A DNA stretch of 64,000 nt, taken from Glandiceps talaboti (taxonomy: Eukaryota > Hemichordata > Enteropneusta > Spengelidae). Below the pieces are notes generated by a model that was given only the letters and a program-made list of their open reading frames with translations, was not told the origin of the DNA and did no database searches. The stretch covers positions 21,724,635 to 21,788,634 of the forward strand of contig NC_135566.1 of the NCBI RefSeq assembly GCF_964340395.1, given 5' to 3'. Position numbers and translations under genes: made by a program. Positions 33,978 to 45,639 of the stretch are shown piece after piece; the stretch's first letter is position 1, and each line of letters opens with the position of its first letter.

Positions 33978-34159
33978 AGTAAATATATCAATTAATGTTG
34001 ATTAAATCCTTCTCTTACTTCAAAATTCAAACTTAATCATCAAAAACAACCACTCTGTGTGCTTTTTGTTATTCTGAGGAGATTTGTACAGTTTTTCCAG
34101 TGACAATTGATATGTACAGTGTGCACCTCAATTTTGAAATCTACCTGCACTGGCGTACC

Positions 34160-35960
34160 TTGCGAGTAGCAAGTGGCGAAATGTGCTACTTGCGAGTGGT
34201 GAAAAGTGATGCTTGCGAGTGGTGAAATGTATCACTTGCGAGTAGTGAAAAGTGACGCTTGCGAGTGGTGACAATGTATGACTTGCGAGTGGCTAATGGT
34301 TAAAGGTTTGATGTTTGATGATCGTGATGGCATGACATCGACAGTGTTACCAGTGATTGGAGCCTCGTGATTGGCCTCGCTAGCTAGGTAGCAGCATGGT
34401 GGCTTTGGTAAGTACGATAGTACCAATAGTAACGTTGTACTTACCGTTGTACTTCCCGAAGCCACTGTGTGTAAACTGTCCATTATCCAAACGTCTTGGG
34501 GGACATGCTTTTTAGATGAATAAAAAATGAAATTCCTATGGATGAGGAAAGTATTAGTAGTCGCGTTCGACCAAGAACACTGAATGAATTTACGATGCTA
34601 CTCGATAGCTCAACGCTACTCGAGTCGATCAACGCTACATAAACATCCGGAGCAAGACCCGTTGGGCTTTGTACATCCATGGATATATCTCACTAATACA
34701 TCCATGGTTCTACCGTAGCTCTGGAGACATGTCGAAAAACCCAGCATACACCCAGAGCTAGTTCTAGCCATGTCGTGTTAATGGCCATCTTAGTTGCGAA
34801 TTCACGTACATGTAACTTAATTGTCTTTTAATTTCTTGATGTCCAAAATTGTTGTCTTCCCAACTCCACAAACTCCACTCAAGTTTTACCGTGATCAAGT
34901 AGTCGATTGACAATTCGCACCAAGGCCCTCGTATCTCCCAAGTTTTATTCATTGTATACACTGCTTTGACTAATAAACTACGGCCAGTGTTTGGCGGTCT
35001 TACGATAAAGTTACTTCAAATCATAAAGTTTTTTCGTTCAACAACATCGCCGGTTAGTCTGTTGTCATCATTCCATTGTTTGCTATAAACTCTCCGTTTG
35101 TTACAAGACCACGAATATTTGTTTAAAAACCTTGTGGGGTTATACTTCCATGCTTACACGAACTCATGGGTAAAACTTGTCGGAACGCAAATGAACTCAA
35201 ATGACCTATTTGATCACGTACGACCGCAGTTGAATTTCAGTCGAAGTTCTGTGTTGTCAGCGTCGATATAATTATTCATTTTTTTAAATTTTTTTTTTTT
35301 AAATCCAAGCTTCTTGTCTGAATAACCATAGAGAGTAAAAGGGTCTTCTGTCTATGGAATAATTACCGTTTCGGTTCCATGAAAGTTAGTGAAACAATAT
35401 AAGAATTGCCATTCACGCCTCCAACCTCTAAAAAGCTACCAGCAGACAATAGTCAACTCTGCGACATTTTTTTAATGTTATTATGCCAATTTATAAAACA
35501 ACTACGCTATTATTCCGGGTGATAACAAAGAAATGGTATAAAAGTTTGACTGTAGGGTGAGGAAGATCATTTCTCTCATTCTTTCCAACATGAATGTACC
35601 ATGGAGAACCTCACCATTTCACAGCAGAAAGCTTGGGCAGTCCTTCAGTGCAAGGTAGCATCATTCCACAGTAAGACAAAGCTCGAAGTCACTGTAGTCA
35701 CTAGCTATATCGATAAAGTTACGGGAAAGCAGCACTATTTAACCAGCGGGACCGATCTCCTGGCCAAGTCCCTGTTGGGGTTGATATGAGAGCTGTGAGA
35801 GCCACAGAATGCTAGACACGGTTTTATACTAGCAAGTGATACATTGTCACCACTCACAAGCGTCACTTTTCACTACTCGCAAGTGATACATTGTCACCAT
35901 TCTCAAGCGTAACTTTTCACCACTCGCCAGTGGTGTATTTCGCCACTTGCTACTCGCAAC
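34160..35960. mobile_element. Foldback-type element with about 140-bp inverted repeats made of subrepeats
   Basis: Left arm (34160-34300) and right arm (35828-35962) are inverted copies. Each is built from alternating words such as CTTGCGAGTGGTGAAAAGTG and CTTGCGAGTGGTGACAATGT. The 1.5-kb interior has no recognised gene, only a frame of 62 codons at 35601-35789. A short arm-only version in the same flanking sequence lies at 42040-42200. Such structure is typical of Foldback elements. Confidence 0.75.
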
Positions 35961-36239
35961 TTTCACTCGCATCATGCATATTTTGTACCTTGTACCTGGA
36001 TAATTTGAGCCCTGGAAGTGACCAAGCTTGTATTTATGGGAGTAGACAGATTAGCCCACATGAGTGAAGCCTAACAACACCATGAGGGTGAATGCAATAC
36101 AGCACATGGCTGGAATTTAATCTTGTCTGCGGAACACTCCAAACCGCGAGATTTTTTGAGTCATTGAAAAGCCCAGCAAACATGCCAAATAAGAACAAAA
36201 AGGTATGTCAAGACAAACCATTGAAGGGAGAAAACCTAC

Positions 36240-37290
36240 CTGCCAGCCTAACTAACTATACCTACCTACCCACTTCCCTCAATGCCTAACTACCTACTAC
36301 CCGCCTGCCTACCTATCTTATATCTATCTAACGGCCTACCCACCAATTATTTAATTACCAGCCTACCTACCTACCTACCTACCTACCTAATATTTAAATA
36401 CCAGCCTACCTAATTCCCTACCTACCCACCTACCTACCTAATATTTAAATACCAGCCTACCTACCTACCTACCCACCTACCTACCTAATATTTAAATACC
36501 AGCCTACCTACCTACCTACCTAATATTTAAATACCAACCTACCTACCTACCTACCTACCTAATATTTAAATACCAGCCTACCTACCTCCCTACCAGACTA
36601 CCTACCTACCTACCTACCTACCTACCTAATATTTAAATACCAGCCTACCTACCTACCTACCTACCTACCTACCTACCTCCCTACCTAATATTTAAATACC
36701 AGCCTACTTACCTACCTACCTACCTAATATTTAAATACCAGCCTACCTACCTACCTACCTACCTACCTACCTACCTACAATTTAAATACCTGCCTACCTA
36801 CCTACCTACCTACAATTTAAATACCTGCCTACCTACCTACCTACCTACCTACCTACCTACAATTTAAATACCAGCTTACCTACCTACCTACCTACCTACC
36901 TACTTTCCTACCTACCTACCTACAATTTAAATACCAGCCTACCTACCTACCTACCTACCTACCTACCTACCTACCTACCTACCAACTTTCCTACCTACCT
37001 ACCTACCTACCTACTTTCCTACCTACCTACCTACCTACCTACAATTTAAATACCAGCTTACCTACCTACCTATCTACCTACCTACTAACCCACCCACCTA
37101 CCTACAATTTAAATACCAGCTTACCTACCTACCTACCTACCTACCTACAATTTAAATACCAGCTTACCTACCTACCTACCTACCTACCTACCTACCTACC
37201 TACTAACCCACCCACCTATAATTTAAATACCAACCTACCTACATATTTATCTTACACCTACCTACCTGTCGGTCTACCTACCTATCCACT
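36240..37290. repeat. (CCTA)n compound microsatellite, about 1 kb
   Basis: Runs of CCTA are separated about 20 times by AATATTTAAATACCAGC or AATTTAAATACC(A/T)GC, so the array is also a higher-order repeat of variable 40-100 base units. Confidence 0.97.
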
Positions 37291-37479
37291 ACTTAAATAC
37301 CTGCTTAATAAATAATTATTAAGTTTATCAATTTTTAGTTAAAGTGGACTTTAACTCAAACTTTCTATATATCTAAATCATGTGGAATGTGAATACTAAA
37401 GCGGACATCATAAAATAACGAAGTGATATTCCCCCCCCCCCCCTCTCTCTCTCTCTCTCTATCTGTCATATCCTTTAAG

Positions 37480-38150
37480 AATGTTAGTGACCATGGATCT
37501 ACACAGATTTCTGTCCTTTGCTGTTCTGAGAATTTTTAACTCTGCTACTTCTGTTTTAGGAATTCATTCTTCCATCCATTTACTTTTAGCTTTTGAGGTA
37601 TGTCATGCGTTGTCTTCCTCTACTTCAATTCCCATTTACATGACCAGTTAGCATTAATTCTTCTAATCCTTCTTTCCTCATAATGTGTCCTAAGAACTTG
37701 AGCTGTCCTTTTCTCTAATGGTTTTCATCAGTTTCTTCTGTGTGCCAGCTCTTCTTAAAACCTCCTCATTTGTTATGTGATCAGCCATGATATTTTCATC
37801 ATTCTTCTGTAAAACCACATTTCTGTTGCCTGTAATTTATGCTCCACCAACCTTCAATTCAAACTTTGGGCTTTCACTTTTGCTTCCCACCATGCAATTG
37901 ATTGACAATCCTTTTTTCTTGCTCCCCTCTTCAACTTTGTCTAACAGTTCTTGTAGTTTCTCTTGAGATTCAGAAACCAATACTGTGTCATCTGCATACC
38001 GTAAGTTGTTAACATTATGTCCACCAATTACAAAACCACTGTTTTCGTTTAATTCTCACAAATCATTTCACTATAAAGGTTGAAGAGGTCCGGGGAAAAC
38101 AAACATCCTTGTCACACTCCTTTTTTGATCTCTGTAAACTCGCTCATATC
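37480..38150 (-). pseudogene. LINE reverse transcriptase fragment (C-terminal half)
   Basis: Read on the minus strand, several frames carry an RT order: SGFVIGGHNVNNLRYADDTV with catalytic YADD near 37990, VLVSESQEKLQELLDKVEEG, GLSINCMVG and ESPKFELK. These are followed downstream by VLRRAGTQKKLMKTI, QLKFLGHIMRKEGLEEL and GRQRMTYLK. This is the thumb and C-terminal region of a non-LTR retrotransposon. Stops and shifts show that it is dead. Confidence 0.85.
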
Positions 38151-40165
38151 ATACTTCTAAAACTCATTACAAGAAATGACTTGATTTAGATAACTGACCC
38201 TGAAGTACAATGTCAAGGTCAAAATCTGAAAAGACAGCTTGCTGATAATATGGGGCAGACACTCGAATGGAGTCTGTATGTATTTCAATTTTTGAGTTAT
38301 AAGTAAATATTGATTTTTAACTACAACATCTCCATTGACAACATACTCCCCTCAAATAGATAATAGATTAATATAGTCTTCGTGTATTAATGCTTTTGAG
38401 TTAAATAGTAAATCACAATTGTTCACTAAAAAGACGGCTGTCATTGAGTAAAATGGGAGGGGGGGGGGGTTCCACAACTATAACAAGCACACTAATTACT
38501 GGCTAACAGAAGAATTTAATCAAGGTGGCTGACTGACTGACTGACTGACTGACCGACTGTGTAGTTAGTCTGACAAGTATATATATACATGTCTGGCATG
38601 AATAGCTGATTCCAACCAAACTTAGGACAAATGTCAGGTACATATACATATTACTTTGTTTTGTGACCTTGGCAAAAATGGTGGAATGGTGGACATGTTT
38701 GTCATTAAAATGTATTTTTCTCTACTGACTCTTTAAGCTTAATAGATAGTGACATCATTTGAGTGTCTACAATCTTATCATCCATGCATGATGAGCTTTT
38801 TATTGAAACCTTAAAAACTTCAGCTTGAAATGTATGCTTAGATGAAATTGAAATTATCCATAGTGTTCATGTATACCTCTGAATGAATGGACCGGCATAA
38901 ACCAAATCATGCACAACTGTCAGATACTGTAGTCTAGTTATATACACAATAAGGACCTAATTAATGGCAGTAACATTTGTCTTTAAACATTCAGAATAGC
39001 AATAAGTAAGAAATTTGTTGGAAGTGTGAAAACTTGCATCATGTAGTTAGTTAATTAGTTTGTTAGTTTGTTAGCAAGTTAGTTTATTGATTAGTTCTTT
39101 AGTTAGGTAAATAACAAGCCTTCACATTCCAAATGTTTCTCCTTATTCCTCTGGGATATTTTTGAAAAATATGTCTTTTATATATTTAGATGAACCATTT
39201 ATAGAGTGGTATACATATTTGTACTACAGTATCTGACAGTTGTGGCAGGTTTGGTCAAAACTGGTCCATGCATTCAGACATACACATGCATACTTCAAGA
39301 GAGCTCATCATGAATAATACGAGGATAGACATCCAAATGAGGTTTCTATCTATTATCTAAGCTTCCTGTGTAAGTGGGTGAAACATGTATTCCTCTGACT
39401 GTTGGCCACTCAATTGGTCATTATTGTGAAGGTAACAAAGCAAAGCAAAGTAATGTGCATATGTTGACTTCTATACCTGACATTTGTTCCAGGTTTGCAT
39501 GAAAGTGGCCCATGCATGTTATTTGTGTACAAACCTGTTCTGAACTTTGTTTTGATATTTGACTTTGAGCACACAGGTCAAGGTGAAAATTCTGATACAA
39601 AGGCTTTTAAGAGCACACTTAAATACCACTAAGTGTCACTGCAATATGCAAAAGATAGCTTGATTTTGACAACGATCCTGAAGGTCAATGTCAAAGTCAA
39701 AGGCCAATACCTAAAAGGTAGGGATACACCTCACTGTATTGGAGTATACACACTTGACTATCTACTGTAATTTTCCAGTTTATACAGTAAATCATGATTT
39801 TATTTCTACAAATAAGATTCATTGTTCATTACAAGCATGGCCACCATTCACATAAAAGTTATTTCAACACCAAAAGTAATCTATGAATTATGTTTCTCTT
39901 ATTTTGTTCATTATTTAGTTGTTTATTTATTTTCTTGTTCTGCATTACCACTAAACATCACTTTGAAAGAAATTGGCCATACATAAATGTGACAGACTGC
40001 ATGCAATATACAAGAATAGATCGATACTGGCAACTGACCCAGAAGTTCAAGGTCAAGGTCAAAAGGTCACCTTCCTTACAAGAATGCTTGCAAATTATTA
40101 TATTTGGTTAGACATTTGAGTACACTCTCTATGTATAGAAGTTTGAGTTAGGCAGTAATATATTG
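38150..40165. repeat. Diverged family of repeats with CTGACCC..AAGGTCAAGGTCAA motif
   Basis: Words such as AACTGACCCTGAAGT, CAAGGTCAA and GGTTTGGTCAAAA..GGTCCATGCAT recur with divergence near 38195, 39245, 39490, 39675 and 40035. The pattern suggests an old tandem or dispersed repeat of several hundred bases. A short (GACT)n lies at 38528-38558. No gene was recognised. Confidence 0.45.
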
Positions 40166-40389
40166 ATTTGTTTACTCCCCATACGTACAGGAGTAATACA
40201 GCAAATATGAAACATGGAAGAACAATAAATCTGGCTAACATGAGGCTTAATTCAGAGAGAGACAAGAATCAAGGCTGGCTACAAGGCTCTTTGCCTGACA
40301 CTGGGCAGAAATCAACGCATCACCAAAACGAATATTTTGTGTGCCATTGTAAGCAGGGTCATAATTTCCAGCAAAAAATAACAAATTCA

Positions 40390-41300
40390 GTTTTATCTGT
40401 CATTAAGGCAAAGAAAATTTGAAGACATCCAAGCTCTGACATTGGAAATACATGATTCAAGATTTCTAAGTGTATCATCGTAATTTGTAAGGGGGAAAGA
40501 CAAATTAGAGTCATCGGCATAGAAAAACTGGGCAAACCAATCTCCAAGTTCAACAGAGTCATTATGATCGGGTAATGTATGAGTTTTTGTATGTCCATGA
40601 AGTCCAGTGAAGAGCTTTTTCTGAACTCCAGCAGTTTTCAACCAGGCCGGCATAGTAACTTTTCTTGGCAGCTTTAACTTTTTGCACATTTGTTTGAAGT
40701 TCTCTGTATATTTGGCATGCATTTCCAGTTCAGATTTTCTCCAGGCTCTCTCAGCTTTCATCCTTGCTTTCCTCGAAGATGGAATCAGTAATCAGTAATG
40801 TTAGGAACCAATCGTTTCCGCAGAGGAGCATGATAATCATGTGTATCATGAAGAATATGATAGAGTGAGTCAAGTTTGGGTGATAATCAACATTTTCCAG
40901 TGTTTGAGTACAACGGGAAATGAAGTCAGATGCAAATAATCAGCAGAGAAACCTTTGAAACATCTCATGCTTATACATTTTCGAGTGTCTCTGTAGAGGT
41001 AGGGGTGATTGATAGAAAGTGATTTGACATGGTGTAGACTGGTTCCACTTGAGCGTCAGCAACGGTAGTAGTACATGGGTGATAATATGGTATCAATGGT
41101 ATAACCATTAGATTTGTTTGGCGGAGGATGGTAGACGACAACAAATATGACATACGACAATTGAGTTTTTATACGAACCTCCATAAGTTCTACAGACATG
41201 GAGAACAAGTCAACTGAATTAAGTACTCGTGAATAATGTTTCTGTAACAGTTGTTTTACGTTTAAGGCTTTGAGTGACAGGAATCTTGACAAGACAGTCA
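40390..41300 (-). pseudogene. LINE endonuclease-RT fragment with internal deletion
   Basis: On the minus strand, the 5' part (41301-41060) has ELMEVRIKTQLSYVIFVVVY HPPP-type sequence of an APE endonuclease. After degenerate sequence, a frame of 122 codons (40761-40393) begins MKAERAWRKSELEMH (linker) and reaches GDWFAQFF. It then jumps directly to YADDSNLSFPL, the catalytic RT motif, followed by NVRAWMSSNFLCLNDRK. The missing RT fingers imply an in-frame deletion of several hundred codons. Confidence 0.8.
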
Positions 41301-41606
41301 TAACTGATACAGAATCAGTCGGTTGATAGTTCTTTAACAGATGATCGTTTCAATAGGATATGTTGCTTCAGTCTGCCGGCAGTACAGCCTCTCTTGGTAT
41401 CCGGGGTCTTGCATATATTCAGATTCTTGAGTTTGTTCCATATTGGTATTCACTTTAGACAATAGAGATGCTGATGACATTCTTTCCAATGTTCATCAAT
41501 GTGGCAGTGCTAAAGGTGGCAGCGCTATACAGTACTGAAGGCATGACTTGATAAAATGGTGGCCGTTATAATGAAGAGGCAGTGGCAATACGAACCAAAT
41601 CCAAGA

Positions 41607-41700
41607 TAATACACATATGGTGGAAGCAGAGACCGTCGCAGATGATGTGGCGTTAATACACATATGGTGGAAGCAGAGACCGTCGCAGATGATGTGGCGT
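41607..41700. repeat. Two tandem 47-bp units
   Basis: The unit beginning TAATACACATATGGTGGAAG occurs at 41607 and 41654 with essentially no differences, so it is a recent duplication. The surrounding 41301-42040 has no recognised gene. Confidence 0.85.
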
Positions 41701-42039
41701 GACTGCAGCACACAGCATAACTCATTTACATATTTACTGCAGAATAACAGACTAACAGAAGCCTATTGTAATAACCTCACTAATCACCTACCATTAATTG
41801 CTGCCTTTACTTTACTGATTACAGATTACTTCAAAATCTTTATTACCCACTTCCCTCCCAACAATGTTAAACCTTGATACCTCTGAGGTCTCAATGAGAA
41901 TGTGTGCTGGGCTTCTGACTCTTAAAAAAATGTCGCGGTTCCGAGGGTTGCACAGAGAGAATCATTACCAGCCATGTGCTGTATCGCCCCCCTCATGGTG
42001 TTGCTAGGCTTACACTCGTCTGGCCAACCTGTCGACTCC

Positions 42040-42200
42040 CATAAATACAAGCTTGGTTACTTCCAGGGCTCAAATTATCCAGGTACAAGGTACAAAATAT
42101 GCATGATGCGAGTGAAAGTTGCGAGTAGCAAGTGGCAAAATACACCACTTGCGAGTGGTGAAAAGTTAATTAATTCTGCCGGTGCAGGTAGATTTCAAAA
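42040..42200 (-). repeat. Solo arm and flank of the 34.2-kb foldback element
   Basis: GGCTCAAATTATCCAGGTAC, GCGAGTGAAAGTTGCGAGTA and CTTGCGAGTGGTGAAAAG match the right arm and right flank at 35900-36030 in inverse orientation. GTGCAGGTAGATTTCAAAA matches the left flank at 34130. The 1.5-kb interior is missing. Confidence 0.75.
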
Positions 42201-42202
42201 AT

Positions 42203-44258
42203 AGGGCTAATGGCATTGCAGCACAACTGTATTCGGCTGTTGCTATGGACATGGCCTTGGTGCTAGGGATATTTGCATTCATTTTTGGAATTTTCAGTAA
42301 CTTGCCCACCCTTCCCACTTTTCATCATTGCAATATAAACCATCACTTAGCTGTTGCTATGGGTGCGGTCCTGTTGCTAGGCATATTTGCATACATTTTA
42401 TGAACCTTTAGTCACTTAGGGGCGACACCGAAATCAAAAGCATCGTAATTACGCGTCGTAACGAGTAAAGACGAGTAGCTACTAGTAGTTACGATGTACT
42501 ACGGTGAATATTCATAAGTCTCAACGCATATTCATGTACTTTAGGTTGTAGACAATAAAAAGTAAACACCTATTGTTCGTTATTCATAAGCCCAAACTAC
42601 GACCATTTACGCGTAGTCTTCATCGTGAAAAAAAAAACGAAACAAAAAGATTTTCTTTCCTGTGCAAATCAGTTTCACGCTTACTTTTTTCAATGTTATT
42701 CATTAGATGCCTTCTATGGCATTCATACAGTCGGCTAGTCAACTAAGTGTTTCAGATATATTCAGATGTTTACCTAATATGTCTTGCCTAAAAATACCTT
42801 GAAGAAGAATTTTTATTCGAAACGTCGGATTTTACATCTATTTATTCGGACTGCCTCACAACTTCCTTATGCACTTCTCGGCTAGTCAACAAACATGTCG
42901 ACCATTTTCGTCTGGCTGGTGAACGGTGCATTGATCATGTTAGATTCGAGTCGCAGGATTCGTCAGTTGAATTCGAACATTGTCCATAAAAACAAATTAT
43001 AAACTAAAGCTTGTCTCGCATTAATATATCGTTTGATTTGATTGATTTAGAATTCACCTAAAAAACGTCATTTATATAACGAAATTTCGGGCTAGGAATA
43101 ACTGAATACGTTCATCACTTGCGTCTCTATGTTTATCTACCGACATCATGCATCACGCCACGTGTTGCCGAACATTGCGATTTCTCAACTCAACCCCATC
43201 ATTTAGGAATGTTACTGTACTGAGAAACACAAAAAATTAGTTGTTGTTTTAGAATATATAAAACAAATCCCGTTATTTGATGATATAAAAGTCAAAACTG
43301 CACTTCCGCAACCCGGAAATTCAACAGTATTTCTTGGCCCTACCATGGCCGTCAAGCATGAGCTTGTAAGTTGTACTGTTAGTTTGTCGACGTGCAAAAA
43401 CCAAAAAGAAAGTCTAACTGCTTTGAAAGTCACACAATTGTACAATAATCTTCCTCAAAGATTTACTGTTAACCCAGGACTGTTACAATATTACGTCCAT
43501 GCGTCCATCACAATAAATTTCGAATACATACCGTCATGTTCGTGAAAAGATTTACTGAATATTGAAACTTTGATTTCGTGCATATCTTATAGTTTTTTTT
43601 TTATGAATATCGCCCATGAACTTGCACTCATAAAAACATGTACAGTACTAGTTTCATCAGCACATTACTGACTGGAGTACGTGGTTTTCTTTGACGATCA
43701 AAAATTATGACAAACTACGATCAACTACGATAGAAGACGATGTCATCATTGGAAACACGGAAGGTGAGAATCACTATTGTGTGTTGGCGATAAAAAATTA
43801 TGCGTATCTACGCTCGTTATGACGCGTAATTACGATGTGTTTGATTTCGATGTCATCCCTTACCTACCCATCCCTGTTGTTATCTTTGTAATGTGCATCG
43901 TCATTTCACTGTTGCTAAGGGTGTGGTCAACATTAACTGCAGAATATCACCTCTAGCAACATTCCCACCAAGTTAGACTTATTTGCATATCGCTGTTAAG
44001 ATCATCACATGATGAATACAGCTTCATCTACACATCCCCAGATGCATCCCATTAACTTTCAGCCCAAACTGCGCAGTAGCTTTGGAACTATCACTGATGG
44101 GATCATCTTGTCATGGACAAATTATTGTGAACACCTAAACACCTTTAAGAAAGTTCCCAGCAAATTTCAGACCTATACCTGTCTAGCAGTTTATGAGTTT
44201 AAGTTTTTTAACCCAAATCACACATCACTCGTAAGATCATTTTGATTTTTTAAGTTGT

Positions 44259-44301
<43 letters not shown>

Positions 44302-44385
44302 TACATAGACACAGACACACGCACGGTCAGACACTGCATCATGCCATAAGTACGACTGATCCTGAGTGTTTAGTTGAGCTAAAAC
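42203..44385 (+). mobile_element. CA-rich dispersed repeat, copy C, split by a Harbinger-like insertion
   Basis: It starts GCTAATGGCATTGCAGCACAACTG. The head unit CTGTTGCTATGGACATGG...CATTTTATGAACCTTTAGTCAC is interrupted at 42418 and resumes CTACCCATCCCTGTTGTTATC at 43863. The body ends with (CA)n at 44262-44300 and a degenerate GTTTAGTTGAGCTAAAAC. The family structure shows what the uninterrupted sequence was. Confidence 0.7.
42419..43859. mobile_element. Harbinger-like non-autonomous transposon, 1441 bp, TTA duplication
   Basis: The left end GGGGCGACACCGAAATCAAA and the right end, read inversely, GGGATGACATCGAAATCAAA, continue matching (GCATCGTAATTACGCGTCGT versus ACATCGTAATTACGCGTCAT) for about 47 bases. 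TTA flanks both ends (42416-42418, 43860-43862). TWA duplications with GGG-starting inverted repeats fit PIF/Harbinger. The interior has no transposase; one part recurs in diverged form at 26490-26900. The site is independently proven by the interrupted host repeat. Confidence 0.85.
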
Positions 44386-45040
44386 CTGTACAAATCTCTT
44401 CAGAAAAGCACAGAACTCAGTCACCCAACTTATAACAGTGATGGAAAACATGATCATATTACACAAATCCTAATTAATGGTCTTCCCTTCAATATCTTGC
44501 TGTTTCATTGTTTGAGGAGTACTAGTGTATATGCCCTTCAGCTATAAAATTTCATGCTGCCAATTGGAGAGACAAATCACCAAAATCACTGTGTAATCAA
44601 GTTTATAGGTTAAATTTGTCTCGACATTATCAAGATAAATATCAATGAATATGTCACTACTTATTTCCATATGTTATTGTCAATGTGTACAATACTAAAG
44701 AGCCAGAAATGATTTTTGAAGCTATTAGACTACCATGTATTCTTGATTTTCTTATATATAATTTAGTCTGTCAAATTGTTATTGTATTTATTGTAAAAGT
44801 TGTTATCACAAATGTATGTGATTGTCAAGTATGCATTTCTGATACTTGAATGTGTTTGTATGTTCAAAGTCAGGTTACATTCATTCATTTCAAACATCCA
44901 TCCCATTGCAGATCAAAGTAAATGTGAACTAAATTGTTATGATATAATATTATAAAATAATATTTTTTTTCCTGAACATGTTTGCCACTGAATTTTATGA
45001 GTATTAAATTACATGAAGAATTGAAATACCAAGATATGTC

Positions 45041-45095
<55 letters not shown>

Positions 45096-45639
45096 AATAA
45101 TGTGTGTGTATTTGAGGAGAACATTTATTTACAACTGTGTAGTTTTCTTTGAAATTATTGCAAGATACATTTGTTGTACATGTAGTTCATTTCTTGTTAT
45201 ATTAAGTATATGTTTAATCTCTGCCAGGAGATTGCTGAAATATTCTATGATTGAAGGCATGCCTATGTGTTTCATTTTGCAATCATTTTCTCATTTCAAT
45301 TATATCAGTTCAGGTGTTGAGTGTGTTGAGATCTTAGTGCTTTGGATAATTTGCAATTGTTACATTAGCCAGAGTCAACAGTCCAAACAACAATTGGAAT
45401 TTCAAGGTAAAGAATATTATGGGATAATAGGACCAGGAACATGTTGATGTTGACAAACCATATAGCTACACAAAGAATCTACTCAAAACTAATGATGATC
45501 TGTGTATGGATAATTGTCATACATGTATTAGACTTGCTAACACACTATACCAGGAGGTCATTGCTAGATTGAAGGGTCTATAAGCTATAACACATTTCAT
45601 ACACTTTGAAGGAGTTATTACATGTATGTTGTCACAAAA
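44386..45639. other. No gene recognised; contains (ATCT)n
   Basis: A (ATCT)n microsatellite of about 14 units lies at 45041-45095. An open frame of 115 codons at 45100-45447 is hydrophobic but lacks a recognisable family, splice sites or codon support, so I do not call it a gene. Confidence 0.5.

Noticed and set aside
42790-42840. Possible hammerhead ribozyme (CGAAACGTCGG near a GAAGAA stem)
   Set aside because: The required CTGATGA core is absent next to it, so only a GAAAC-like word remains.
45100-45447. Open frame of 115 codons, hydrophobic and Cys-rich
   Set aside because: No family, splice or promoter support, and it starts inside a microsatellite flank.
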